The position numbers were made by a program, and so were the translations under genes. A DNA stretch of 64,000 nt from Ferruginibacter sp. (GTDB lineage Bacteria; Bacteroidota; Bacteroidia; Chitinophagales; Chitinophagaceae), in assembly GCA_025963635.1 (NCBI GenBank), contig JAOQAK010000054.1, positions 58,419-122,418 of the forward strand, written 5' to 3'. Positions 1 through 8,929 of this stretch are shown in pieces (the first letter of the stretch is position 1; each line of letters begins with the position of its first letter). The notes beneath the pieces were generated by a model. That model saw only the letters and a program-made list of their open reading frames with translations. It was not told the origin of the DNA and ran no database searches.

Positions 1-1
1 G

Positions 2-148
2 AAAGGTTTAGGTACCAATGCCGGCTCAAGACCATTGACAATTTCAAAAATTATATTATACCTCAACGGAATAAATGTTTATAGCGTTTCTTCGGTTGGA
101 AATTTAAATCGGGACGGAAGAATAACCCTGCCATATCCAATAAGCTAG
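2..148 (+). CDS. C-terminal end of an unrecognised protein (cut by window edge)
   Basis: An open frame runs from the window edge to a TAG stop at 146-148 and gives about 48 residues ending in NLNRDGRITLPYPIS. The composition is protein-like, with alternating hydrophobic beta-strand segments (IILYLNGINVYSVSSVGN). No Met start is needed because the gene begins outside the window. I do not recognise the family. It is on the same strand as the ScyD/ScyE-like gene 167 bases further on, but nothing shows that the two are co-transcribed. Confidence 0.45.
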   Translation, partial: KGLGTNAGSRPLTISKIILYLNGINVYSVSSVGNLNRDGRITLPYPIS

Positions 149-315
149 TTAATCAAATGAATATCTAAAATTTAAATTGTGAAAATTAAATCCGGTCTAA
201 GCCCACCTGGTTAATACTTTCAAAGCCTTGGGTTACGATTTCTAAAAACTGAATAATTCTAATTCGGTTTTGGTATTAAACGGATTTACATTTTTAACCT
301 ATTAATTAATTTTTT

Positions 316-1410
316 ATGAAGCGAATAACCAAAACTTTACCAGTCGCGGGATTAGTCCTTCTAATTATAACTTCATCCTGCAAAAAAGAAATGCTTCCTG
401 ATAATTCTATTGCAAAAGCAAATCCTGATAATTCGATAGCGAAAGTAGGGTTAGACCAACTCAGTTTGCAAAAGGTGTTGGTAACAGGCCTTGCAGGCAG
501 TTTGGGCAGCACGATCGGTCCTGGCGGTGATCTGTTTGTGCCTGACTCCAAGGCAGGCGCGATCTTACGCATTGACCCGAATACTGGCGATTATACGACC
601 TTCGCCAGTGGATTACCGCAGTTGATTCCCGCAGTTGATCCCAATATTGGTGGGGTTAGTGATGTAGCATTCATCGGCGGGAAAGCCTATGCCCTTGTAA
701 CAGCGGTTGACGATCCTCTCTTTCCGACCGGCCAGGTCAACGGCATTTACCGGGTCGACGGGCCGAATAGCTACACCGTTATTGCAGACATTGGCGCTTT
801 CAACCTTGCCCATCCGCCAACCGGCTTCGATTTCGAGGTTGCAACCGGAGTCTTGTTTGCGATGCAAGCCTATCGCGGTGGCTTTCTTGTAACGGACGGT
901 CACCTGAACCGGGTGCTACACGTTACACTCGATGGTGAAATCACCATCGTAAGGCAATTTGGCGACATTGTTCCCACCGGCCTGGCAGTGAAAGGCAATG
1001 AGGTATATATGTCTCAGGCCGGCCCCGTGCCTCACCTTCCTGAAAATGGAAAGGTTTTGTCATTTAGCCTAAAGTCCCCTACTGTCACAACCGTTGCCTC
1101 CGGTGCTCCGCTGCTCGTTGATGTGGAGTTTGGGCGTGGTCAAACACTCTTTGCTCTTTCGCAGGGTACTTTTAGTGGTGGCATACCCGGAAATCCGGCC
1201 CTGCCTAATACCGGCTCGCTTTTGAGGGTTAACGCGGATGGTACGTTTAGCGTCGTTGCCGACGAACTTGACCGACCCACCTCATTTGAAATAATCGGGA
1301 ACACCGCCTACATCGTTACACTCGGCGGTGAAATATGGACTATTGATAACATTGCCGATCCGCCGTTTGGTCAGGCTCACCAGAAACACCTGCTGCATCG
1401 TCATCGTTGA
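316..1410 (+). CDS. ScyD/ScyE-family beta-propeller lipoprotein
   Basis: A 364-residue protein. The N-terminus (MKRITKTLPVAGLVLLIITSSCKKE) is a lipoprotein signal peptide with the acylated Cys at about residue 22, so it is probably anchored in the outer membrane or exported. The rest is a string of beta-propeller-like repeats: GGDLFVPDSKAGAILRID, GVSDVAFIGGKAYAL, GLAVKGNEVYMSQAG and a C-terminal GEIWTIDN. This matches proteins annotated as ScyD/ScyE family, named after cyanobacterial scytonemin clusters; most Bacteroidota members have no known role. No scytonemin genes are nearby. After the signal peptide a short unit (PDNSIAK) occurs twice in tandem. Codon use is visibly GC-richer than in neighbouring genes, which suggests a different origin. 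A terminator hairpin lies at 1666-1701. Confidence 0.75.
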   Translation: MKRITKTLPVAGLVLLIITSSCKKEMLPDNSIAKANPDNSIAKVGLDQLSLQKVLVTGLAGSLGSTIGPGGDLFVPDSKAGAILRIDPNTGDYTTFASGLPQLIPAVDPNIGGVSDVAFIGGKAYALVTAVDDPLFPTGQVNGIYRVDGPNSYTVIADIGAFNLAHPPTGFDFEVATGVLFAMQAYRGGFLVTDGHLNRVLHVTLDGEITIVRQFGDIVPTGLAVKGNEVYMSQAGPVPHLPENGKVLSFSLKSPTVTTVASGAPLLVDVEFGRGQTLFALSQGTFSGGIPGNPALPNTGSLLRVNADGTFSVVADELDRPTSFEIIGNTAYIVTLGGEIWTIDNIADPPFGQAHQKHLLHRHR

Positions 1411-1665
1411 CTGGTAAAAAACATAAAAACAAGCATTGCCCTGTGGGTTTTACACTGCACAGTTCAACACAATACATTTCTTTTAACCCGGATGTGTAAA
1501 CGAACAGAAGCTTATAGTTTAGATCAGCTTACTCATTTCGGTAGTCTTGGTATTCAAAAATTATGGCTGGCATACACTTCCACTTTGCCTTTGATGGCGT
1601 ACAGAAGATGGGGAAGGAGTAACAATGGCTGGATTTAACTGTCTTTGAATATTATTAATACCATT

Positions 1666-1701
1666 AACAGGCGTTTTTTCAAAAACGCCTGTTACTTTTT
1701 T
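1666..1701 (+). terminator. Rho-independent terminator
   Basis: A near-perfect inverted repeat (AACAGGCGTTTTT at 1666-1678 pairing with 1681-1693; in practice a 10-11 bp stem with a small loop) is followed by ACTTTTTT on the plus strand. It lies 256 bases after the ScyD/ScyE-like gene and is the first good terminator downstream of it. Confidence 0.6.
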
Positions 1702-2146
1702 GTCGCCGGTTTTAGCTTTTTTGCAATTTATGCAGGAAAGATGGAAAAGGTGACAGCAGATCCGTGGCTTATTTGGCCCGCCAGCCATAAGTCGCTTATA
1801 ACTATTTGTGGAGGAACCGGATTACTTAAAATCGCCAGGGAAAAGGGTATAAAACCCGTTGTTGTTTGCATAAAAAAAAACTTCACCCCGCCTTCCTTTG
1901 GTTGCCTTCATATGAACATACGAAAAAGTAGAGCCATCCACACCCACGTCGTGGTTATAAACACTGATTACATTCCGCTTGCTATTGAATCTGAAAACTC
2001 CCGCTTATGATCCTACCCACATATTTTTTTGACTACCTATTAGAATGCCCGTTATGGTGGTAGAAGCAGTTGCAGCGTTTATGGTTCAGGGTGAATAAGT
2101 CGAGGTGGTTAAACCATGTATTCTCCTTACGATGGCCAGTTTCGCC
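1702..2146. other. Non-coding or decayed stretch
   Basis: No intact gene. On the minus strand about 1849-1992 reads as a protein-like segment (containing SYVHMKATKGRRGEVFFYA) that is closed by stops on both sides, so it is probably decayed coding DNA of unknown family. Nothing else is recognisable. Confidence 0.3.
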
Positions 2147-2254
2147 ATGAAAAAACTTTCACTGTTTGCTTGCCTTCTCGCATATGTATTTACGGCACAA
2201 TCGCAGAACTATGTAATAATACGGAGCTGCTTTTGCATAATATGGAATTCTTAG
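2147..2254 (+). pseudogene. Signal-peptide remnant of a secreted protein gene
   Basis: An ATG at 2147 opens 35 codons starting MKKLSLFACLLAYVFTAQSQ, a textbook Sec signal peptide ending in an A-Q-S-Q cleavage region. Fifteen codons later the frame ends at TAG without any domain. The most likely reading is the surviving 5' end of a lost secreted-protein gene. It could also be a chance short frame, but the signal peptide is very typical for Bacteroidota. Confidence 0.35.
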
Positions 2255-2661
2255 AAGCGTCTCACCAACGAAGGCGGATAAAAAACCAAAAGGAAACGGA
2301 ATAAATGAAATGGCTGTGCGTTCTGGTTGTGTTTATGCCGGAATCTTTTTTTTGGTCGGGCGCTAGCGTTTGCCCCCGTAGTATCTTTGCTTACTAAAAA
2401 CCACTTAAGCAATAATGCTTATTATGCGCAGGCATTCTTGTTTGCCTTTGGCGAATGTTTGTTGCGAACCATTTCATTTAGTCCTGACCTTGCTTTCCGC
2501 TTTATGCAAAGAGGGTCCTGTTCAGAACTGAGCTTTCACGTTTCAATGCTTATCGTCCACAATACATTGCCACGCTGGCATTATTTACACCATTAGGTTT
2601 TTAATGCCGTTTTGTATGAAGTAATTGCGGATAAGATACTCCTGTACTATGGCAGTAGATT
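2255..2661. other. Stretch with no recognisable gene
   Basis: Short open frames are present (for example a 30-codon hydrophobic frame starting at 2305), but none has a convincing domain, length or codon pattern. I see no RNA gene, repeat or terminator here. Confidence 0.4.
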
Positions 2662-3030
2662 TTAGAATTGAGCAAGGTTATTTTTACGCTGCTCCAATAA
2701 TTCTAATTGCTGCAGTATGATTTTGAATTGCTGCCGATGAGGGTAAATGATATTGCCCGCCGGCTGAATGATGCCGCTGGTTTCTCCGATATAATAATTG
2801 GAATAACAGACCCAGGTGAACTATTTTAAAAGCACGTGCCTTGTGCAAGCCATAGGTGAGTCGGTAATAAAATCTTTCATTTCTTTATTGTTTGCAGTGG
2901 CAACAAAAGAATTTACCCAGGGCTGAGAACCTTGGTTACCGGCATTGTTTCCTTTCGATAAAATAAAAGATTGGATATTAGGAAAGAAATGCTGTGATGG
3001 GTGATAGCAACGGATTGAAAGCGGCATCAT
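2662..3030 (-). pseudogene. Degenerate DUF6943-like gene
   Basis: Reading the minus strand from the ATG pair at 3025-3030, the first frame gives FPNIQSFILSKGNNAGNQG then SQPWVNSFVATANNKEMKDF. Shifting frame at a short T run (about 2866-2876) continues as FYYRLTYGLHKARAFKIVH. A second shift (about 2815) gives GSVIPIII, and a third (about 2780) gives the C-terminal LQQLELLEQRKNNLAQF with a stop at 2662-2664. Pieces and order (SKG-NAG, WVNSF, FYY-LTYGL-KA-AF, GSVIP, helical tail) match my memory of DUF6943, a small Bacteroidota family of unknown function often found on mobile DNA. Three frameshifts mean it is dead. The family name is from memory; the decay is seen directly. Confidence 0.5.
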
Positions 3031-3519
3031 AAGTTGTATACCGCTGGTTTTTACATTTGTGCCAAGCGCCACATCTGGGCCAGCGATAGGCAACCCAAAC
3101 GCAGCGTGGTTAGGCAGGCAAGTTTTTTTTAAAAAATACTACCTGGAGTGAGCCAAATTTGCGAAGCAGGCGGAACGAAAGGTGGAGATCTTTTTTAAAA
3201 GATCGATAGGCAAGCGAAGCGAAGCGCAGACCTTGCCGACTGGATTGGCATAACTTGCCTTTCGCGGGCCAAAATGGAAGATGATAAAATTTATATGTTA
3301 CTAGGCAAGGGTTGACAAATTTTAAGGTGAGTGCATACGAAGGATGGCCGAATGAGATATGATTTGCAAATGTTAAAAAGCATTCTCTCATTAAACATTA
3401 CTTCAATTAAATCATCAATATTACTGCACCTACTGTAATTTCATCTATATAAAGAATTAACGGAAAGTGAGTTAATTATTAGAACCATTGAAACAGATCT
3501 TTTAACCAAAAAGCTTAAC
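3031..3519. other. Spacer with no recognisable gene
   Basis: Minus-strand frames over 3110-3391 are open, but their translation does not look like a family I know and is rich in short repeated words (aagcgaagcgaagcg near 3212). The last 120 bases must contain the promoter of the LEA-type gene at 3520. I cannot point to a clear promoter box. Confidence 0.3.
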
Positions 3520-3993
3520 ATGAAAACGGTGATGTTCACTCTATTTATTGGTCTTATGTTTTTATCCTCCTGCCATGTAAAGAATGTGAAGGAACCCGAG
3601 TACCGGGATATTCGTGAAGTTCACTTGATCGAACTTGGCGTGTTACAATCCACTGCCGGGGTAGACCTGGTATATTATAATCCAAACAACTTCGGGATAC
3701 AGGTTATAGAAGCACGCGGAGATGTATATGTCGATAACCAATTCCTCGGCCGCTTCGGTTTGAATGAATCCGTGCAGGTAAATAAAAGATCGGAGTTTGT
3801 ATTACCGGCGATTTTAAGACTCGATATGATCGGTGCAATTAAAAACCAGCGTGAATTGATCAAAAAGAAAGAAGTGCTGTTGCGTATTGAGGGTTTGGCA
3901 AGGATAAAGAAAGTGGGAATTACAAGAGATGTTCCGATCAGGTATGAAAGCATGCAAAACATTGAACGATTGAGAAGCTTAATTGCAAAATAG
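3520..3993 (+). CDS. LEA type 2 family lipoprotein
   Basis: 157 residues. MKTVMFTLFIGLMFLSSC is a lipoprotein signal with the acylated Cys at residue 18. The mature part has the LEA14 / water-stress-hypersensitive-response fold pattern: a strand ending VDLVYYNPNNFGIQVIEARGD, then DVYVDNQFLGRF, a basic stretch (NKRSEFVLP) and a final strand pair (VLLRIEGLARIKKVGI, RDVPIRYE). In this family the YYNPN motif starts the beta sandwich. Bacterial members are envelope proteins of unclear role, sometimes linked to stress. It stands alone on the plus strand between decayed DNA and the convergent amino-sugar operon, with its own terminator at 4017-4046. Confidence 0.75.
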   Translation: MKTVMFTLFIGLMFLSSCHVKNVKEPEYRDIREVHLIELGVLQSTAGVDLVYYNPNNFGIQVIEARGDVYVDNQFLGRFGLNESVQVNKRSEFVLPAILRLDMIGAIKNQRELIKKKEVLLRIEGLARIKKVGITRDVPIRYESMQNIERLRSLIAK

Positions 3994-4016
3994 ACTTTCT
4001 CATACCTTGATAAACG

Positions 4017-4046
4017 AAAACGGGACTACTGCCGTGATCCTGTTTT
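4017..4046 (+). terminator. Rho-independent terminator of the LEA-type gene
   Basis: AAAACGGGA (4017-4025) pairs with TCCTGTTTT (4038-4046) with one G-T wobble around a 12-base loop. The 3' arm itself ends in a T run. It lies 24 bases after the stop codon. Confidence 0.55.
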
Positions 4047-4522
4047 AATTGTAATATTTTAAAGTTTGACTGAAATTATCGATGAAATATAAACTCTCTG
4101 GGAGTGCTAAAATAATTGTTACATATAGTTTAGTTTTATGATTGTAGGCACCTCCTTCCCCGTAACTCCCAAGATATTTGCAACATTACTTCTGTTAGTT
4201 TAAACTGTTTTAGTTGACATATTCAATTTTTACACTGATTATTTTCATGAAGTATGATATAAAACTCATCAATCCGAGCCAAATGTGATTTTGTACTATG
4301 TTTATACACAAATGGTTATAGGAATTCGGTGACAAATAAAAGAATTCTTTTAGTGTAACCGAATTTGTCACAATAGAAATGATATTCTTTGATATTATTT
4401 GGTAGGCTAAAAAAAAAGCCCGTAAACACTGAGTTTTACGAGCTTATTTCATCTCCAATTTCGTACATGTAACTGTATATCCCGTCGTCTTTAATTTGTA
4501 AAAATCTGCCTGGTTTGTTTAT
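4047..4522. other. Convergent intergenic region
   Basis: Nothing coding was seen. It holds the two terminators of the convergent genes (4017-4046 plus, 4409-4445 minus) separated by AT-rich sequence. Confidence 0.45.
4409..4445 (-). terminator. Rho-independent terminator of the nag operon
   Basis: Read on the minus strand, AGCTCGTAAA pairs with TTTACGGGCT (4435-4444 with 4418-4427; one wobble, 8-base loop) and is followed by nine T residues (4409-4417). It lies about 80 bases after the stop of the transporter gene, the last gene of the operon. Confidence 0.75.
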
Positions 4523-5890
4523 TTATTCTATATTGAATGCCTGGCGAGTGATCGTTTTCTTTTCTGTCTTTTTAAAGGTCCAACTTCGAATCGAATAACC
4601 ATAGAAGGAATAATACACCAGGAATAGATAACAAGGTAATAGAACCCAATATGCATGGCGAGCGTCATATATATCGACAAAGTAGCCATATATAACAGGG
4701 AGAATGGCATTTCCCGCCAGCCCCATTACCAGGAAAGATGCACCGAGCTTAGTAAACCTGCCTAAACCGTCTAATGCAAGCGGCCATATTCCAGGCCAGA
4801 CCAATGAGTTTACCAATCCCAGCATAACCACAAACCATATCGAAATATCGGCAGTATGGCCTAAGAGCGTAACCTGTCCCTTTGCATAAACGATGAGCAA
4901 TGTGAGTACAATACCGCAAACCGTACATATTCGTAAAGCGCTGACCTGGCTGATAAACCTGGGGATACAGATGATACCTATAATATATCCGAAAATTGTT
5001 GCAGCGAGGGTGTAGGAGGGGAATACTTTACCTTCCATTAAATTGATATTCATTGATCCGGCGTAGCTGATAACTGTGTCGATAGAGATCACTTGGGTAC
5101 CTACATGCAGAAAGATAGCGATCGCACCCAGGATCAAATGAGGAAACTGGGTAACACTTTTTTTTGATGAATTGGCCAAAGCCAGATCCTCGTTTTCATG
5201 TTCTGTATCCACTTTAGGCAGCGGAGAAAAACGGATCAGCAAGCCAAGCCCGAAGAGCACTGCGCCAACGCAGGCATAGGGCACAATTACCCTTTCGATA
5301 AGTTCATGCAACGCATCATTTTTCTCCGCTTCGCCCATTTGAGACAGTTTGCTAAACAAGTCACCGTCGGTAGCTCTGAAAATTACCGCTGCAAATAATA
5401 AAGGGGCAAGAATACCGGCTCCCTTGTTACAGATGCCCATGATGCTGAAACGCTGAGCAGCACGTTCCCTGGGGCCTAATATGGTAATATATGGGTTAGC
5501 AGCAGTTTGCAAGAGGGCCAGACCGGCACCTATGGAGAACAAACCCAAAAGAAATACCTCATAGGTCATGGTAAAAGCTGCGGGTACAAATAGAAAAGCC
5601 CCGGCAGACATCACCCAGAAACCGATCATCATTCCTTTCTTAAATCCCACCTTTTTTAATAAATAAGAGGCGGGTACTGAAAACAATAAATAAGAGATGT
5701 AAAAAGCAAACGTGACCAGATATGACTGAACATGAGTGAGCTCGAAGGCTATTTTAAAATAGGGAATTAAAATTGAATTGATCCAGGATGTAAATCCAAA
5801 CATAAAGAAAAGGAATCCGATTATTATGATTCCTGTTACAGTATCCCGCTGACTTAAAGAACCTTCTGTTACGGTCGTGTTTTTGTTCAT
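4523..5890 (-). CDS. nagP: Sugar MFS transporter, NagP/FucP-like
   Basis: 455 residues with about 12 hydrophobic membrane segments, the usual length for the fucose:proton-symporter (FHS) branch of the major facilitator superfamily. Typical signatures are FFMFGFTSWINSILIPYFK in helix 1, SYLLKKVGFKKGMMIGF after helix 2, QTAANPYITILGPRERAAQR, and NSLVWPGIWPLALDGLGRF near the C-terminus. It sits last in an operon with nagA and nagB, so the likely substrate is N-acetylglucosamine taken across the inner membrane. No phosphotransferase genes or GlcNAc kinase are in the window, so phosphorylation must use a kinase encoded elsewhere. A second, internally deleted copy lies at 22919-23686. Confidence 0.85.
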   Translation of the reverse strand: MNKNTTVTEGSLSQRDTVTGIIIIGFLFFMFGFTSWINSILIPYFKIAFELTHVQSYLVTFAFYISYLLFSVPASYLLKKVGFKKGMMIGFWVMSAGAFLFVPAAFTMTYEVFLLGLFSIGAGLALLQTAANPYITILGPRERAAQRFSIMGICNKGAGILAPLLFAAVIFRATDGDLFSKLSQMGEAEKNDALHELIERVIVPYACVGAVLFGLGLLIRFSPLPKVDTEHENEDLALANSSKKSVTQFPHLILGAIAIFLHVGTQVISIDTVISYAGSMNINLMEGKVFPSYTLAATIFGYIIGIICIPRFISQVSALRICTVCGIVLTLLIVYAKGQVTLLGHTADISIWFVVMLGLVNSLVWPGIWPLALDGLGRFTKLGASFLVMGLAGNAILPVIYGYFVDIYDARHAYWVLLPCYLFLVYYSFYGYSIRSWTFKKTEKKTITRQAFNIE

Positions 5891-5999
5891 AATTAATTTT
5901 AAAATCCCTATGGGTTATTAATATTGAGCTTAAGGTATTATAGCCTGACTAAGTAGATAATCTGCCGGGATCAAAAGATGAGCCGGTCTTATTCTCCTA

Positions 6000-6755
6000 T
6001 TATAATTTCGAGGCACCGTTCTCATCCGTGAATAAAATGACATTATCATGCTTTCTCAGGATTGTTGAAGGATACAATTCGCTGATCTCGCTATTTAGCG
6101 TGTGATAAATTGCATTCGCCTTTAATGCCCCTGGTGCAACCGCATAAGCATAAGTAGATTTAAATAAGGCGGGAATGGTGATGGTTAGGGCATAGGTAGG
6201 CACGTCGTCTATCGTATTGAAACAACCATCATTTACCTGCTGCGTTCTGCAGTCCTCATCCAGGTCAACTACCTTCACAATTTCAGGATCATTAAAATCT
6301 GCCACATGCGGATCATTAAATGCCAGATGTGTATTCTCTCCTATTCCCAGACAAACGATATCAGTGGGATATTTTTGCAACAGGCTTGAATATCTTTTAC
6401 ATTCTACATTAACATCAGCAGCATTACCATTCAGGTAATGAACTTCACGGCATGGCACCTTGCTAAATAGTCTTTCTTTAAGAAAATTTCCAAAACCCTG
6501 AGGAGCGTCTTTATCTAAACCCACATACTCATCCATGTGGAAAGCATTTATGCGACTCCAGTTTATGTCCTTTTTATTTAATTCTTCTAAAAATTCATTT
6601 TGCGATGGGGCAGACGCGAAGATTATATTTATGTATTCTTTGGCCTTCAACAATTCCCTGATCTTTTCACTCAGGGTTTCGGCAGCGGCAGCACCTAATT
6701 CAGACCTGGTTTCAAATATTTTAACCACTAATTTTTCTTTTATGATTTTTCTCAT
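6000..6755 (-). CDS. nagB: Glucosamine-6-phosphate deaminase (NagB), copy 1
   Basis: 251 residues, a normal NagB length. It converts glucosamine-6-phosphate to fructose-6-phosphate and ammonia in the cytoplasm. Visible motifs are FHMDEYVGL (general-base Asp at about 75) and GIGENTHLAFNDP (140-149; His143 is the expected ring-opening His, with Glu140 and Asp148 where E. coli NagB has Asp and Glu). Unlike copy 2 it has Thr instead of Gly before the His, and a slightly longer loop afterwards (HVADFNDPE), so catalytic properties may differ. It starts 10 bases after the stop of nagA, so they share a transcript; nagP follows after 109 bases. Confidence 0.85.
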   Translation of the reverse strand: MRKIIKEKLVVKIFETRSELGAAAAETLSEKIRELLKAKEYINIIFASAPSQNEFLEELNKKDINWSRINAFHMDEYVGLDKDAPQGFGNFLKERLFSKVPCREVHYLNGNAADVNVECKRYSSLLQKYPTDIVCLGIGENTHLAFNDPHVADFNDPEIVKVVDLDEDCRTQQVNDGCFNTIDDVPTYALTITIPALFKSTYAYAVAPGALKANAIYHTLNSEISELYPSTILRKHDNVILFTDENGASKL

Positions 6756-6765
6756 AGCTATAGAT

Positions 6766-7983
6766 TTATATTGGAATGCTGTTATACTTATTAATCAGAA
6801 TCTTATTGTAAATAACCCTTCCCTGAACAATGGTTGTGCTGACCTTAATATTTTCGTCAAAGATCACGATATCGGCATCTTTACCGGTAACCAAAGATCC
6901 TTTACTCTTGCCAATTCCTAAAATATTGGCAGGTGTCTGCGTGGCCATTTTAACGGCTTCCAATAAGGGTACATCAGCCAGGTTTATCATGTTACGTACC
7001 AGCCGGTCGCATGTAGCTACACTGCCGGCAAATGAACTGCGGTCAGGAAGTTTAGCTACCCCATCCTCTACAATTACTTTCAATCCATTATTTAGACTTC
7101 CTAATATGCTATCGCCTGACGGCATACCTGCGGCACGCATCGAATCTGTAATTAACGCTATCCGGTCAGGCCCCTTGATCTTGTAAATCAATTTTAATAA
7201 TGGCGCGGGAAGGTGAATACCATCAGCAATAACTTCCACATCCATCTCATCAATCAGGTATGCCGTTTCTATAACTCCGGCATAACGAAAACAATTACGC
7301 CGCGTTACACCCGACATGCAGGAATAGAAATGTGTGGCAAGGGTAAACCCCGCTTCAAAGGCAATCAATGCCTCTTCATAAATGGCATCTGTATGTGCCA
7401 TGGCTACCAGTATTCCCTTAGAGCGCAGATAGTTCCCGAATTCAACAGCTCCCTTGAGTTCCGGAGCAGCACTCCACCTTTTAATATCTGATGAGTGTGA
7501 TAAAATATCCTTGTACTCATCCGGATCGGGATTACGGATATAACGCGGATCCTGTGCCCCACGTTGCGTCATCGCAAAATAGGGCCCTTCAAGATGCATT
7601 CCAAGAAATTGGGCTCCGGTTACATTGTTCTTATTCGCTTGTTTATATAATTCTAACGTTTGGAGCAGATCTGCTTTCTCGCTAGTTAATGTAGTAGGCA
7701 ACATGGAAGTGGTTCCATATTGTGCGTGGGTTTCAGCAATCTTTAAAAAAGCTTCCTCTGAACCATCCATAAAATCATGCCCACCCCCTCCATGCACGTG
7801 TATATCCATAAAACCAGGGGAAATATATTGTCCGCCCGCATCAATCTCTACGGAACCCGGCACTTCAATATTGCCTTCCCCTACTTCCGTAATCTTATCT
7901 CCGGTTATCACTACCGTGCCTTCCGGAATGATACGGTAAGGTGTCAAAATACGCCCGTTAAATATTTTCAGTCTTTTTTCCAT
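6766..7983 (-). CDS. nagA: N-acetylglucosamine-6-phosphate deacetylase (NagA), copy 1
   Basis: 405 residues, amidohydrolase superfamily. It removes acetate from GlcNAc-6-phosphate to give glucosamine-6-phosphate for NagB. Metal and catalytic residues are in place: HVHGGGG (His62, His64), GMHLEGPYF (Glu132), AMAHTDA (His197), ATHFYSCMSGV (His218), ADGIHLP and LITDSMRAAG (catalytic Asp at about 280). The N- and C-terminal beta strands (ILTPYRIIPEGTVVITGDKI; GKDADIVIFDENIK) form the small composite domain typical of the family. It lies between the CBM9-like gene (169 bases upstream) and nagB. A close paralogue is at 21678-22898. Confidence 0.9.
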   Translation of the reverse strand: MEKRLKIFNGRILTPYRIIPEGTVVITGDKITEVGEGNIEVPGSVEIDAGGQYISPGFMDIHVHGGGGHDFMDGSEEAFLKIAETHAQYGTTSMLPTTLTSEKADLLQTLELYKQANKNNVTGAQFLGMHLEGPYFAMTQRGAQDPRYIRNPDPDEYKDILSHSSDIKRWSAAPELKGAVEFGNYLRSKGILVAMAHTDAIYEEALIAFEAGFTLATHFYSCMSGVTRRNCFRYAGVIETAYLIDEMDVEVIADGIHLPAPLLKLIYKIKGPDRIALITDSMRAAGMPSGDSILGSLNNGLKVIVEDGVAKLPDRSSFAGSVATCDRLVRNMINLADVPLLEAVKMATQTPANILGIGKSKGSLVTGKDADIVIFDENIKVSTTIVQGRVIYNKILINKYNSIPI

Positions 7984-8152
7984 TCACGATTCTTTTATTA
8001 ATTTAATATTATCTTTTTTCAATACAATCATTATTCCTTCATCGATTTTATATCTCAGTATTCCGGTAATTGAAAGCAAGACAAGAAAAAGCTTATTAAA
8101 CTTTACTATATGTAATGGCCATCAGGCACTTTAGTAGATTCATTTATTAGAA

Positions 8153-8929
8153 TTATTGAAATTTTATTTTGCCAAAAAATTGTGGTAAATGAAAATTAGG
8201 CTTTACACTATTTACAAAAGACCATGTTATATAATGAGGGTTATATCCTTTTTCTGCAATTTTATAAAAATTGGCATCCCAAATGACTCCATGTTTTGGA
8301 TGTGTGACATTTGAGTATTTTTCCAGCATCGCAAGAGGTATTCTGTATTCAATCGTCCATGTTACCGGCTCAGTTATTACAGTGTTTACTATTTGAGGCA
8401 AAGAATGTGCAATTTCAATTTCTTTTATATGCTGTACATCAACCTTCTTAGCATTATAGCCCATTAGTGGAGTTCCTCCACAATTAATTTCAAGGTTAAA
8501 ATATCTTTTGGGAAAACTTGTATCAGGTGAGAAGAAGAATTCGACACAGGCATCCTTATAAACAGGACCATTATAATCTTGCGTTGTACAGCTGACATAG
8601 CGATCTTTCACAAGAAATATTACGTATAAATTCTCATCGTCATACATCATTTTAGCATGAACAGTCGGACGAAAGATGGGGACCTGTCCCATATAATTTG
8701 TTAGCTCAATAGAATCAACAGTGCGCCATTGTGCTTTATTCCAGTTGCCATCTATTTTTATCGCTTTTTTTAACTTCTTTACCGTATAAGTGTAATTATC
8801 TTTTATGTTTGCCTTCACAGGGATTTTGTCCCTTGGCTCCTGAGCAATTGCAACAGCCAAATGAAAAACGACTAAAAGAAATAGTATAGCTCTTTTATTT
8901 TTTCCAATTTTCTTATTCATACAATTCAT
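8153..8929 (-). CDS. Secreted CBM9-like carbohydrate-binding protein, copy 1
   Basis: 258 residues. The N-terminus has a signal peptide (KNKRAILFLLVVFHLAVAIAQE, cleavage probably at about residue 30). The rest is a single domain of the carbohydrate-binding family 9-like type: KAIKIDGNWNKAQW, then YDDENLYVIFLVKD, the acidic DACVEFFFSPD strand, FNLEINCGGTPL, TWTIEYRIPLAML and a C-terminal HYITWSFV. In known CBM9 domains this fold binds sugar chain ends; stand-alone Bacteroidota members are not well characterised. Its place directly before nagA suggests it handles the amino-sugar glycan outside the cytoplasm. It may instead be an enzyme of unknown activity. A paralogue without signal peptide is at 20715-21386. 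Confidence 0.7.
   Translation of the reverse strand: MNCMNKKIGKNKRAILFLLVVFHLAVAIAQEPRDKIPVKANIKDNYTYTVKKLKKAIKIDGNWNKAQWRTVDSIELTNYMGQVPIFRPTVHAKMMYDDENLYVIFLVKDRYVSCTTQDYNGPVYKDACVEFFFSPDTSFPKRYFNLEINCGGTPLMGYNAKKVDVQHIKEIEIAHSLPQIVNTVITEPVTWTIEYRIPLAMLEKYSNVTHPKHGVIWDANFYKIAEKGYNPHYITWSFVNSVKPNFHLPQFFGKIKFQ

Noticed and set aside
1645..2010. 121-codon plus-strand frame after the ScyD/ScyE-like gene
   Set aside because: It begins within the terminator hairpin and has no domain, and the opposite strand reads more protein-like over part of it.
3110..3391. 93-codon minus-strand frame
   Set aside because: Composition is dominated by repeated words and no family is recognised; it is not counted as a gene.
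6535..6921. 128-codon plus-strand frame across nagB and nagA starts
   Set aside because: Lies opposite two strongly supported genes; it is an antisense shadow.
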